A stretch of 64,000 nt of DNA, taken from contig CAVYRO010000008.1 in the NCBI GenBank assembly GCA_963771005.1, positions 806,001 through 870,000 on the forward strand. The letters are read 5' to 3'. Positions 17,294-26,477 of this stretch are shown piece after piece. The translations under genes were made by a program, and so were the position numbers. The DNA is from DASQZK01 sp963771005 (GTDB taxonomy: Bacteria > Bacteroidota > Bacteroidia > Bacteroidales > GCA-2748055). How positions within the stretch are numbered: the stretch's first letter is position 1; every line of letters begins with the position of its first letter. A model generated the notes under the pieces. It was not told where the DNA came from. It ran no database searches and saw only the letters and a program-made list of their open reading frames with translations.

Positions 17294-18433
17294 TTATTCC
17301 ATTTTAACCTGCCGGGGAAGTTCGAAATAAAATTCAGATCCCCTGCCCGGCTCGCTCTTCACTCCGATATGGCCTTCATGAATGTTCACAATTTTCTTTG
17401 CTATAGCAAGCCCCAGACCTGTACTTCCTTCACCGCCTGTGGGTTCCGTACTTGTTTTCTGGAAATACTGAAATAATTTATGCTGCTCTTCCGCAGGAAT
17501 TCCCACACCCTCGTCAATTATCTCACTCCGGATGTTGTCTTCTGGTGTAACAGAAACCCTTACAATTATTCTGCTTTCCGGGTTGGAAAATTTTATGGCA
17601 TTGGTCAAGAGATTATCCACAACCTCACCCAGGTATTTATCATCAAAAGAGAATGACAAGGCAGGATCGTCTGCTTCAAGAAAGATTTTTATATGTTTTT
17701 TATCAGCGAGCAGTTGATTCATATAAATCCGGTTGTTCAAAAAGTCAATGTAGTTATGCGATTTGAGTGAGAAATAGACATTGCCCGTTTCAATCTTTGA
17801 AACATCCAGCAGGTCTTTTAGCAGTAAAAGGGCATTCTTACTCAATTCCCTGATATAACCCAATTTAAGAATAACACCCTCATCCAGCTTGTGCTTGTCT
17901 TCCGAGAGTAAAAGTTCGGAAAATGAATAAATGGTTGAGATAGGATTCCTTATATCGTGAGCGGCAATCCCGATAAACTTGTTTTTTTCCATATTAAGTG
18001 CCTGGAGACCTTCATTTATCAGTTTTATCTTCTTTTGCTGCATGATGATGTTATGCACGAGCAAGCCAATGACAAGGAATATGGATAACCGGACAAAGGC
18101 ATTCCAGAGTATTACAAAGGTATTTGGCTCTTCCCTGAAATAATAATCTGCCGAAAACCAAACTATAGAGGCAAAAAATGCGATCATTATTACGAGAACT
18201 TTCCCTGATTTCTCCGAGATGGAAATAAGTATCAACGGGAAAAGGTAGAACAGCGAAAATGAAATTTCGGAACCTGTTCTGAAGTCGACCAAGCCAATAA
18301 GAAGGATCAACGCCACGGAGACAGCCACGAGTGCAAATTTATGCTCCGTCAGTTTTTTCGTTTTCATAACCTGACTATTATCATTGTATTGTCTGCCATT
18401 GGACATAAAAAAAAAATTGAAAAGTCGATGCAC
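17294..18433 (-). CDS. Sensor histidine kinase
   Basis: This 379-residue membrane kinase has several hydrophobic segments between residues 33 and 130 (VAVSVALILLIGLV, LFYLFPLILISI, VIMIAFFASIVW, LSIFLVIGLLVH) with little outside loop, so sensing is probably in the membrane. The phospho-acceptor is His159 in GIAAHDIRNPIS. N-box DNLLTNAIKFSNP, G1 DEGVGIP and G2 GSTGLGLAIAK are all present, so the catalytic core is intact. Starts at Met10 or Met23 (18367) look more natural than the first Met, as residues 1-22 are unlike a usual N-terminus. No response regulator lies next to it, making it an orphan kinase in this window. Confidence 0.9.
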   Translation of the reverse strand: MHRLFNFFFMSNGRQYNDNSQVMKTKKLTEHKFALVAVSVALILLIGLVDFRTGSEISFSLFYLFPLILISISEKSGKVLVIMIAFFASIVWFSADYYFREEPNTFVILWNAFVRLSIFLVIGLLVHNIIMQQKKIKLINEGLQALNMEKNKFIGIAAHDIRNPISTIYSFSELLLSEDKHKLDEGVILKLGYIRELSKNALLLLKDLLDVSKIETGNVYFSLKSHNYIDFLNNRIYMNQLLADKKHIKIFLEADDPALSFSFDDKYLGEVVDNLLTNAIKFSNPESRIIVRVSVTPEDNIRSEIIDEGVGIPAEEQHKLFQYFQKTSTEPTGGEGSTGLGLAIAKKIVNIHEGHIGVKSEPGRGSEFYFELPRQVKME

Positions 18434-18932
18434 CGGATGTACTGCCGGACTTTCAGGATAGCAGGCCTAAAGGGATGCATGACATCCTGTAAATTTATAG
18501 AATTTATTTCACAGCAGGATTAAGGGGTAACAGGTAAAAAAAATAATATTGAGTGATACAAGCCTAAACTCCGGATCATGTAATGTCAGAATCAGGATGG
18601 GCAGGATGAAAGGATTTACAGGATTGCTGCTTCACGGAAAAATGTTATTAACCCCCATCCTGCACATCCTGACATCCTGAAAATCCTGATTCAGACGTTT
18701 TACCGTTCCTTTAAGGAACCTCCCAAAATTCCGACCTGATTTTCATCTTTGTAAATCCTGGGTTTACCCCTTAATGTAAAAAACAAGAAAAAATCAGCGT
18801 AGGAGATTCAAAAATTTTTCATTTTAAGATTAAAAAAACAATGTCTAAATCAGGATGGGCAGGAATTTATGATTAATCCGGATATACCAATGACCTTGAG
18901 ATTTTGATCCGGGTACTAAGAAAATCCGGCAA
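18434..18932. repeat. Repeat-rich spacer with CAGGAT/ATCCTG inverted words
   Basis: No gene is seen in these 499 bases. Between 18585 and 18697 a run built of AATCAGGATGGGCAGGATG-type words is followed by its inverted counterpart (CATCCTGCACATCCTGAC and ATCCTGATTCAGAC), giving an imperfect stem of about 40 nt. The word TCAGGATGGGCAGGA recurs at about 18851. Similar ATCCTG-rich spacers are common in environmental Bacteroidota genomes. Divergence of flanking genes is absent: both neighbours are on the minus strand. Confidence 0.6.
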
Positions 18933-20396
18933 TTATCTAACCGTTGTAATTGTAAAAATACTCCGCTCCTTCACCGTAGATTTAACAGAACCTTGTTCAA
19001 AATCAGTTACTTCAGTTTGTATGCAATTTTCCGAACGGCTTGTCCTGAATTGATATACTTTTTTTGAAAAGACATCCTGTGACATACCTTTTAATGATAT
19101 ATCCAGTTCTACATCCTGTTCTACCATACTGTACCCGATGATGGTAAAATCTTTCCGGTCTGCTGAGACAAAGGTCAGAATTTGTACATTACGAAGTGGT
19201 TCGCCATAGTTCCTGTAAGGATGATCCTCGCTGAGAGAGTACTCAATCCGGTAACCACTGCGAATGAATCCTGGTTTTACGAACCGGAAAAGTTGTCTGG
19301 CAGCATAAAATCGGGGCTTTGGCCTGTAAACCCATGCCAGCGTATCTGTCTTAAGTACCCCGTAATCACTCCATACCCCATCGTGTTTATGCAAATTATC
19401 AAAAGCATCCCAAATCAATCCGGCATTGTATCCTCCTTTCAGATAACTCATGATACGCCGGTTTGAACGCCAGGCAATTTCAAATTCAATGGTTTTTGAC
19501 ACATCCAGGTCCCCATATTCAGTCATCCACAGGGATTTTGATTTATACGGGGTCGAATCGAGACTGTCTCTTAAATTCCGGAATACCGAGTTCCGGTCTA
19601 CCCAGGCAGGCGATAAATCCATTTCACCTCCATTTCCATAATTATGATTACAAAAAACGGCTATCTCATCCATCATAGTGGTGTCGTTCCATATTGGGAC
19701 AAGCCGGTCATAATGAATGGCGGCATCATCGGTTACTGCAAGTCGAATACCGTCTAATCCGTGTACTTTCAGTTTGGCAATTATGGCTTTGATGGCCACA
19801 ACCATGTCTGCAGATATAATCATTGGACCTTCACGGGTACCATTGAGGTCGGTTTCATTAAACGGGGCAAAAAGATGAAATTCAAGCTTTTCTTTATTTC
19901 TGGCCCAATTCAGCATGGTCGCCACCATTTCGGCATAGCCATCAAAATCGGTCAGTCGTACGGGGTTAGCGGGGTCACAAAGCTCCGTTCTGACTTTGCC
20001 GCTAACATTAAAAAAAGGCTCAATCCCCTTTGAGTTCAGGTACCGGAATGTCTCCCAGGCATCCTTAAAATCAGGGCCGGAATAAACCTCATTCAGATAT
20101 TCTTGTGCATACTTCCCTTCGGAATCACGCCGTGTGGGGTCAAGCCAGTTCGCAAGCCCGATACAGTCGAACCTGAATAAAGTGCATCCCAGATCATCGA
20201 CGAGCAGATCAATGGCAGGTTTAAGTTTTCCGTTGTGCCATTGGGCGGGGTTGATATTCACACCAAATCCTTCAATAGTTTGGTAAGTTTCAGTCGCATC
20301 AACCGTTATCTTTTTTTTAAGAACGGCCTGTTTAGAACCTGGTTGGCATGATATCATCAAATAGGCTAAAAACAAAAAATAAATCCACTTTTTCAT
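18933..20396 (-). CDS. GH30-like glycoside hydrolase lipoprotein
   Basis: This 487-residue protein has a lipoprotein signal: MKKWIYFLFLAYLMISC, with the lipidated Cys at residue 17. The body is a TIM barrel resembling GH30 and related clan-A enzymes: YQTIEGFGVNINPAQW at the start, candidate acid/base Glu181 in LFAPFNETDLNG and candidate nucleophile Glu293 in LWMTEYGDLD. A beta-sandwich C-terminus (from about residue 390) completes the usual layout. It is likely anchored in the outer membrane and acts on a beta-linked glycan, but which glycan cannot be told. It stands alone, without SusC/SusD-type partners. Confidence 0.82.
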   Translation of the reverse strand: MKKWIYFLFLAYLMISCQPGSKQAVLKKKITVDATETYQTIEGFGVNINPAQWHNGKLKPAIDLLVDDLGCTLFRFDCIGLANWLDPTRRDSEGKYAQEYLNEVYSGPDFKDAWETFRYLNSKGIEPFFNVSGKVRTELCDPANPVRLTDFDGYAEMVATMLNWARNKEKLEFHLFAPFNETDLNGTREGPMIISADMVVAIKAIIAKLKVHGLDGIRLAVTDDAAIHYDRLVPIWNDTTMMDEIAVFCNHNYGNGGEMDLSPAWVDRNSVFRNLRDSLDSTPYKSKSLWMTEYGDLDVSKTIEFEIAWRSNRRIMSYLKGGYNAGLIWDAFDNLHKHDGVWSDYGVLKTDTLAWVYRPKPRFYAARQLFRFVKPGFIRSGYRIEYSLSEDHPYRNYGEPLRNVQILTFVSADRKDFTIIGYSMVEQDVELDISLKGMSQDVFSKKVYQFRTSRSENCIQTEVTDFEQGSVKSTVKERSIFTITTVR

Positions 20397-20484
20397 TTTG
20401 CTGGTATTAATGGTCTGTTGGTATTTGTTCGCCGGGAATACACATACAATATCATTTCAACTGTTATAAGACGTGAAAGTAGAG

Positions 20485-21306
20485 TTACAGATTTATATCC
20501 TTTCTCTTGTAAAACCGGTGAGCCAGGCCCAGCAGAATTAAAGAAATCCCCGAAAAGCAGATCAGATGCCAGTAATTCATTGAATATCCCGGACTGACCG
20601 CGTTCATATCAACGTATTTAAATGGGCTGATGTAGCCAATTCCTTCCGCGCCTTCCGTAATTTTAGAAAGCGTAAAAATAAAATAGAAGAACAGTACGAG
20701 ACCGATGCTGAAACTGGTAATAGGCCTGGGCCGTTTGATGAGCGTTGAACTGAATAAACCTATTGCAGCAAAGAGGAGGTTAAGTAACAGGGTATACAAA
20801 GACAGGATGAAAAATGCCTTAAAACTGAAGGGTGCATGTTTAACCAGTTGCATGGCTGTAAAACCGGCTATGGCTGCGACCAAATTAAGCAGAAATATGA
20901 ATATCAGGATCACTGCTGATTTCCCAAAAAATATTTCACTGCGTGTCAGCGGGCGGCTTAAAAGGAATTCAGCTGTTCCGGTATATTCCTCCTTCAGGAG
21001 TATATTCGACGAGAGGACAATGGCAAAGATGCTCCCAAGCACCATCATATAAATCACATTATTAACTGCATAAAATCCCAGTACAGAAAACAAGTCATTC
21101 ACATTGGATATGCCTTTAAACTGCAATGCTCCTTTCGGAACCAGGCTCAACATACCCACTATCCCGGATTGGTTTTCAAGAAATGTATTATAAACCGACA
21201 TCGTCACTGAGATCAATACTGTTATCACCAGAGTCCACAGTATAAAACCGGGAAAGTTCCGTTTCATATCCTTTATAAAAAGATTCCAACTCATCGGTTT
21301 ATACAT
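20485..21306 (-). CDS. ABC-2 type transporter permease
   Basis: This 273-residue membrane protein has about six segments. The motif LLKEEYTGTAEFLLSRPLTR after the second segment is the conserved cytoplasmic region of ABC-2 exporters and FKYVDMNAVSPGY lies before the last segment. It starts 1 nt after the stop of the ATPase gene at 21308. That ATPase has lost its N-terminus including Walker A, so this permease probably has no working partner unless it borrows another ATPase. Confidence 0.85.
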   Translation of the reverse strand: MYKPMSWNLFIKDMKRNFPGFILWTLVITVLISVTMSVYNTFLENQSGIVGMLSLVPKGALQFKGISNVNDLFSVLGFYAVNNVIYMMVLGSIFAIVLSSNILLKEEYTGTAEFLLSRPLTRSEIFFGKSAVILIFIFLLNLVAAIAGFTAMQLVKHAPFSFKAFFILSLYTLLLNLLFAAIGLFSSTLIKRPRPITSFSIGLVLFFYFIFTLSKITEGAEGIGYISPFKYVDMNAVSPGYSMNYWHLICFSGISLILLGLAHRFYKRKDINL

Positions 21307-21307
21307 T

Positions 21308-21973
21308 TTAATTGTAGAAATGCATAAATATTTCTTCGAGAGATGGTTCCTCGATCGTCAGATCCAGAATTTTTCTTTCCGACAATGATCTGATAAGATC
21401 ATCAATTCCCGCTGAATACATAAAATCCAAAGTATTTGAAAATTTTGAAATGATGCGTTCAATGCCTGGGAATTGCAGATCAACACCCTCAAGGTGATCT
21501 CCGAATTCGATGTGCACTTTTTTCAGCTGCTTTTTTCTCAGGGACTCTATGTTCTCAAGAGCAGCAATTCGACCTTCTTTTATGATGGCGACCCGTTTGC
21601 ACAATAGCTGAACTTCACTCAGGGTATGAGAGGAATAAAAGATAGTCATGCCTTTTTTATTCTCCTCCCGCAACAGTTCAAAAAACCTGGACTGTACTAA
21701 CGGGTCAAGGCCCATGGTTGGTTCATCCACTATTAGTAATTTAGGGTTACACAGCAAACTTTGAATAATGAAAACTTTCTTTTTGTTACCCATGGAAAGG
21801 TCGCCGATCCTGCGTTTTAAATCCAGGTCGAACCACTTCGAGAGTTCAGTGATCCGTGGGCTTCCAAGGTAGGCTTTATGAAACCGGAGACAATAATCCA
21901 GAAATTCATTTACGCTCATGTGAGGATAAGCCGTAGCATCGGAAGGAACATATCCCACGTGCCGCTTGATTAA
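21308..21973 (-). pseudogene. ABC transporter ATPase lacking Walker A (5' truncated)
   Basis: The remaining frame starts around the Q-loop region, HVGYVPSDATAYPHMSVNEF, and continues through signature GDLSMGNKKKVF, Walker B LLIVDEPTMGLDP and H-loop IFYSSHTLSEVQ to the end. About 75-80 residues, including Walker A (GxxGxGKT), are absent. Translation could start at GTG 21958, but the product could not bind ATP normally. Upstream sequence shows no Walker A in any nearby minus-strand frame. The permease at 20485 follows after 1 nt, so an exporter operon has been cut at its 5' end. Confidence 0.8.
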
Positions 21974-21975
21974 GC

Positions 21976-22143
21976 ATGGTATTGTCCCCGGTTGAGCAGG
22001 ATGAAAACAAGAAGCCGATCAGGATCATGGAATTAAAGAAGGAAGGCTTCATTGCCGGAAAGTTATGGGTAGATAAATTTAATACAATAATTGGAAGGAT
22101 TAATAGGATTCCGGAATTTTCAGGATTAATGTTAGGGAAGTGA
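21976..22143 (+). other. Short plus-strand ORF of unknown origin in spacer
   Basis: An ATG at 21976 opens 55 codons to TGA 22141, including IMELKKEGFIAGKLWVDKF and IPEFSGLMLGK. It abuts the broken end of the ABC ATPase on the opposite strand, so it may be a remnant of whatever recombined there. No family was recognised and it may be non-coding. The rest of this 520-bp spacer up to 22400 is AT-rich without visible genes. Confidence 0.25.
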
Positions 22144-22410
22144 AGCTGAGGATTATTTGAATCGTTGAAAGATCCTGATGTTTAAGATTTATCTCCTATC
22201 CTGCAGATAAATGATAGCCAATATAGACGGTTATTTTCAGAATCATTACCATTTTTAATTGTATTGCAATACAATTTTTCTGTATATTTTTCTGAAGAAA
22301 ACAGATTCTATCAGCTTCATCAATAGTTAATTGTCTCCCACATTTTTTACCATTTTCCTCACCGCGATAATAAATATTTATCGAAAAGCCACTCGTTTTA
22401 AAAAAAGAAT

Positions 22411-22454
22411 TATATTTGATTTAATAGTGTTACTTTTTTAATAAATCGTAACAC
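22411..22454 (+). promoter_or_regulatory. Promoter -7 box with overlapping palindromic operator
   Basis: TATATTTG at 22411-22418 matches the Bacteroidota -7 consensus TAnnTTTG, which puts the transcription start near 22425. Immediately after it lies a perfect dyad GTGTTAC (22427-22433), 14-nt AT-rich spacer, GTAACAC (22448-22454). The dyad covers the start region and early leader, a place where a repressor would block transcription. No good -33 TTTG was found. The regulated gene is the TonB receptor starting at 22494. Confidence 0.55.
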
Positions 22455-22493
22455 GTTTTATTCCTGTTTTCACCTCTTAATTATTCACTGGTC

Positions 22494-24875
22494 ATGAAGA
22501 AAATACAACTCTTTATTTTCCTATTCGGCCTCCCTCTTTTATCCTTTGCACATGAAACCGGAACCATCTCAGGAAAAGTTTCCATTGCCGGCTCAGCGTA
22601 CCCTGTCACCGGCGCTAACATTTACGTCAGGGGAACGATTATCGGAACCATCAGTGATATCCACGGTAACTACAGGATCAGGAACATCCAGACGGGAACG
22701 TATGAACTCGTCTGTTCCGCCATCGGATACAAAATCATGCAACAAACCATAGTCGTCACTGAAAATGATACGCTTATGGTTAATTTCCGGCTGGAGGAGA
22801 CGACCACCAGCCTGCAGGAAGTGACGATTGAAGGATCCATTCCGGTTTCTGCCGCTTCTTCACAGCAGATCAGGAAGATCGATATGCAACTCAGACCCTT
22901 CCGCACCACACAGGATATGCTCCGGCTTGTGCCGGGGCTCGTCATAGCCCAGCATGCCGGGGGCGGAAAGGCGGAGCAGATCTTCATTCGTGGCTTTGAC
23001 TGTGATCACGGTACCGACGTATCAGTAAACGTCGATGGAATGCCGGTAAACATGGTGACCCATGCTCACGGACAGGGTTATGCCGATCTTCATTTCGTCA
23101 TCTCTGAAACTGTGGACGCTATCGAAGTGAACAAGGGACCCTATTTCACCCGGTTTGGAGATTTTGCCACTGCCGGGGCCATTTCCTTCACGACTAAAGA
23201 TGTGCTGGAAAGCAATCTTGTGAAAGTGGAGGCCGGACAATTCAATACGCAGAAATACACGGTTCTCTGCCAGATCGATAATGGAGGTGCTGAGCAGGAT
23301 GGTTATATCGCTGCCCAGTACTATCATACCGACGGGCCCTTCGAAAGTCCGCAAATGCTTCAGAGGATGAATATTTTTGCCAAATATTTCATCCAGCTTA
23401 CCCAGAACAGCCGGCTGACCTTCTCGGCCGGAGGGTATAATTCAGCCTGGAATGCATCAGGGCAAATCCCGTCCCGGGCTGTTGAGGAAGGCCTCATCCG
23501 GCGATTTGAGTCACTGGACGAAATGGAAGGTGGTGCCACAGACAGGGAGAACTTTAACCTGGACTACCGTTTCAGAAGTCAAACGGGAAATGAACTCGAA
23601 ATTCACTCGTATGCCTCGAATTACAATTTCAAACTATACTCCGATTTCACCTTTTTCCTGGACGACAGCATCAACGGCGATATGATAGAGCAGGCGGAAC
23701 ACAGGGACCTGCAAGGCCTCTTTGCCATCTATACCTTCAGCAGCCAGGTTGGAAACAGCCGTATCATCAATAAGGTAAGCGGGGGTTACAGGGGCGACAA
23801 TATCGCTCCCGAGTTATGGCACAGCCCGGACCGTATCCGGTTAAGTCCTCTGACCAGCGACAGGATCCGTCAGCATAATTTTTTTATCTGGGGTCAACAG
23901 GAATTCACCCTGAGCCCGAAGGTAAAAATAATATGGGGCCTCAGGCATGATTATTTCACTTTCGATAAGGAAGACCAGGCAGGAGGCGCACTTGATACAA
24001 CCGGTAACGGTCATCCACATGCTTCGGGTTATGCCGGTCAGTCGGTATTCAGCCCAAAACTAAATGTCATCATTCAGCCCATTCGCAACCTGGACATTTA
24101 CCTTAATTCCGGAAGAGGATTTCATTCCAACGACGGCCGGGATGTGGTGATCGGGGAAAAAGTGAGGGAGCTTACTTCTGTATGGAGACGTCAGGGGCTC
24201 TCCAATGACGAGATAAATACCCGCCTTACTACCCATGATTTCAGCCCTGAACAAAGATATACAGGAACCCTGCCCCAGGCCACGGGTGCCGAAACCGGGA
24301 TCCGGACCACCCTGTTTAACCGGCTGCATCTCGGACTTGCAGCCTGGTACCTCTACCTGGAGAAGGAATATGTTTATTCAGGCGACGGGGGCACCACGGA
24401 ACTCAGTAACCCCACCGAGCGTAAGGGGATAGACGCCGAGGCCCGGTATTCTCTGAATACATGGCTCTGGCTCGACGGAGACCTTAGTGCTTCAAGGGGC
24501 AGGATCCTGGGTGTTCCTGCTGGTGAGGCAAATATTCCCCTCGCCCCCACCCTTACCGCTTCAGGCGGAATAAGCATGATACGGGAAAAGGGGCTGAATG
24601 CTTCCCTGAGATTCCGGCATGTCGGCGACCGCCCGGCCAATGAGCAAAATACTCTGACTGCTACGGGGTATACCCTGCTGAATTCAAATCTCAGCTATAA
24701 ACTGGACAAATTTACCTTTTCAATTTACATTGAAAATATTTTGAACACCGACTGGAATGAGGCCCAGTTTGCCACCGAAACAAGGCTGAAAGGTGAAGCA
24801 CGTCCTGTAACGGATATTTGTTATACTCCTGGAAATCCCAGGAACGTACAATTTAGTGTGGCATTTAGATTTTAG
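22494..24875 (+). CDS. TonB-dependent outer-membrane receptor
   Basis: This 793-residue receptor has a signal peptide (about 1-19), a carboxypeptidase-regulatory-like domain (GTISGKVSIAGSAYPVTGAN to about residue 100), a plug (EVTIEGSIPVS to about 240) and a 22-strand-type barrel ending in the aromatic FSVAFRF. The plug contains a His/Asp-rich segment, FDCDHGTDVSVNVDGMPVN then THAHGQGYADLH, which I recall from a sub-family often annotated only as TonB receptor. A metal or metal-chelate ligand is a reasonable guess but not proven. It is monocistronic with a candidate operator upstream. No SusD-like lipoprotein lies next to it, so it is probably not a glycan importer. Confidence 0.92.
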   Translation: MKKIQLFIFLFGLPLLSFAHETGTISGKVSIAGSAYPVTGANIYVRGTIIGTISDIHGNYRIRNIQTGTYELVCSAIGYKIMQQTIVVTENDTLMVNFRLEETTTSLQEVTIEGSIPVSAASSQQIRKIDMQLRPFRTTQDMLRLVPGLVIAQHAGGGKAEQIFIRGFDCDHGTDVSVNVDGMPVNMVTHAHGQGYADLHFVISETVDAIEVNKGPYFTRFGDFATAGAISFTTKDVLESNLVKVEAGQFNTQKYTVLCQIDNGGAEQDGYIAAQYYHTDGPFESPQMLQRMNIFAKYFIQLTQNSRLTFSAGGYNSAWNASGQIPSRAVEEGLIRRFESLDEMEGGATDRENFNLDYRFRSQTGNELEIHSYASNYNFKLYSDFTFFLDDSINGDMIEQAEHRDLQGLFAIYTFSSQVGNSRIINKVSGGYRGDNIAPELWHSPDRIRLSPLTSDRIRQHNFFIWGQQEFTLSPKVKIIWGLRHDYFTFDKEDQAGGALDTTGNGHPHASGYAGQSVFSPKLNVIIQPIRNLDIYLNSGRGFHSNDGRDVVIGEKVRELTSVWRRQGLSNDEINTRLTTHDFSPEQRYTGTLPQATGAETGIRTTLFNRLHLGLAAWYLYLEKEYVYSGDGGTTELSNPTERKGIDAEARYSLNTWLWLDGDLSASRGRILGVPAGEANIPLAPTLTASGGISMIREKGLNASLRFRHVGDRPANEQNTLTATGYTLLNSNLSYKLDKFTFSIYIENILNTDWNEAQFATETRLKGEARPVTDICYTPGNPRNVQFSVAFRF

Positions 24876-24944
24876 ACGGGTTAATGCAGGCAGACCTCTT
24901 CACAACTTCCATTCTGTCTCCACTCACCCGTACAACCAAATAGA

Positions 24945-26477
24945 TTATTTCTTAAAAACTATCCTGAAAGCAAGTACATTCACCGGTTTTTCTTGAAGTC
25001 CCGCGAGCTTGCCGATGACCACTTCATCCGCCCCCTGCTTCCACCGGATCTTTTCATCGCTTCCCAGAAGTTGAATCGATTTGAGGGACCTGGTATTATA
25101 TTTTGCCTTCTTCCCGATGGATCTGATATGAATATCTCCCGTGGGTGTATCCATACAGAATGCGTACAAGGTATCACCTTTGGTAGTGAACCGGACATCT
25201 TCCGAAGTATATTTAACTTTCTCCTCATTGAATTTTCCGCCTTTAACCACGGATTCTTCGGAAGGATGTTCACCATAAATTTTCCATGGGCGTGTTCCAT
25301 AAATTGCCTCCCCGTTCACCGCCATCCATTGCCCGATCCCATCCACAATTTCCAGGACATCGGGCTCCAGGTCACCTTCTGGTGTTTGAACGATATTGAT
25401 CAGCAGATTGCCGTTCTTACTAACGATATCGGTAAGCATTTGTATAACTGTATTGGCGCTCTTATATTCCTGGCCTGTCCGGTAATACCAGTCTCCTATC
25501 GAAGTATCCGTTTGCCAGGGATATTTGCTGATCGTATCCATCACACCCCGTTCAAGGTCATTCACCCACAAGCCATCAGAAGCTTCCTTGCATGTGTAAA
25601 CCACATCCATTTGTCCGCCATTCCTCTCCATATCCTGGTTATAGTAATATGCCAGCAGGTTTCTGCCATATTCTTCAAAAGGAAAAGGACTATCGGAATA
25701 TAACAGGTCCGGATGGTATCCATCGATCAACTCTTTTATGCTGAACATCCATTCGCGCTGCCATTCCTTGTTCGTGCTTAACCATGCATGATCATCATTT
25801 TCCGCTTTTGCATGATAGAGATCCTGGTACATCGGGTCATTCCCGTCGTAGGGAATGCCTTTCATAGGACCTGCTGTATCTGCCAGGTGACTCGTCTGAA
25901 ACCATGTGAAGCTTGCCCCGAGGTGCTCGGATACGCCAAAATAGAGACCTTCCTTTTTTGCCGCCTTCTGCCACAATCCCACTACATCCTTGTGTGGCCC
26001 ATAGTTAACTGCATTCCATGGGTGGATCTTCGAATCCCAAAGGAAAAAATTATCATGATGGGTTCCCATGCTGACGAAATATTTTGCCCCGGCCTTTTTA
26101 TATAAAGCCATTAAAGCATCAGGATCCCACCTTTGTGCCTTCCATATTGGAATGATGTCTTTATACCCAAATTCTGAAGGGTGCCCGTAATGCGTCACGT
26201 GGTACCTGTAATCCGGATCCCCTTCCTGGTACATTTTCCGGGCATACCAATCTCCCCGCCTTGGCACCGCCTGCGGGCCCCAGTGTGACCAGAACCCCAG
26301 CTTGGCATCACGGAACCATTCCGGATATTGGTAGTGAGTGAACGACTCCTCTGAGGGACTGAACTTATCATTTTTTCTTGAATGTTGATCCGGCTGGGCG
26401 GATACCGTAAGGCATGCCAGGCCCAAACATAAGCAGGCCGCGAATGAGTAGAACGATGATTTACTTTTCATAGTCAT
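24945..26477 (-). CDS. Secreted alpha-L-fucosidase (GH29)
   Basis: This 510-residue enzyme has a signal peptide (residues 1-28, cut after VSA). The GH29 barrel shows GFWSHWGPQAVP at 61-72, the family motif GTHHDNFFLWDS at 138-149, and nucleophile Asp262 in LLYSDSPFP. GNLLINIVQTPEGDL marks the barrel end and is followed by a beta-sandwich domain. GH29 enzymes release alpha-L-fucose from glycans with retention of configuration. Together with the sulfatase at 27345 this fits use of sulfated fucose-containing material, although the two genes are separated by an 867-bp repeat-rich gap and need not be one operon. Confidence 0.93.
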   Translation of the reverse strand: MTMKSKSSFYSFAACLCLGLACLTVSAQPDQHSRKNDKFSPSEESFTHYQYPEWFRDAKLGFWSHWGPQAVPRRGDWYARKMYQEGDPDYRYHVTHYGHPSEFGYKDIIPIWKAQRWDPDALMALYKKAGAKYFVSMGTHHDNFFLWDSKIHPWNAVNYGPHKDVVGLWQKAAKKEGLYFGVSEHLGASFTWFQTSHLADTAGPMKGIPYDGNDPMYQDLYHAKAENDDHAWLSTNKEWQREWMFSIKELIDGYHPDLLYSDSPFPFEEYGRNLLAYYYNQDMERNGGQMDVVYTCKEASDGLWVNDLERGVMDTISKYPWQTDTSIGDWYYRTGQEYKSANTVIQMLTDIVSKNGNLLINIVQTPEGDLEPDVLEIVDGIGQWMAVNGEAIYGTRPWKIYGEHPSEESVVKGGKFNEEKVKYTSEDVRFTTKGDTLYAFCMDTPTGDIHIRSIGKKAKYNTRSLKSIQLLGSDEKIRWKQGADEVVIGKLAGLQEKPVNVLAFRIVFKK

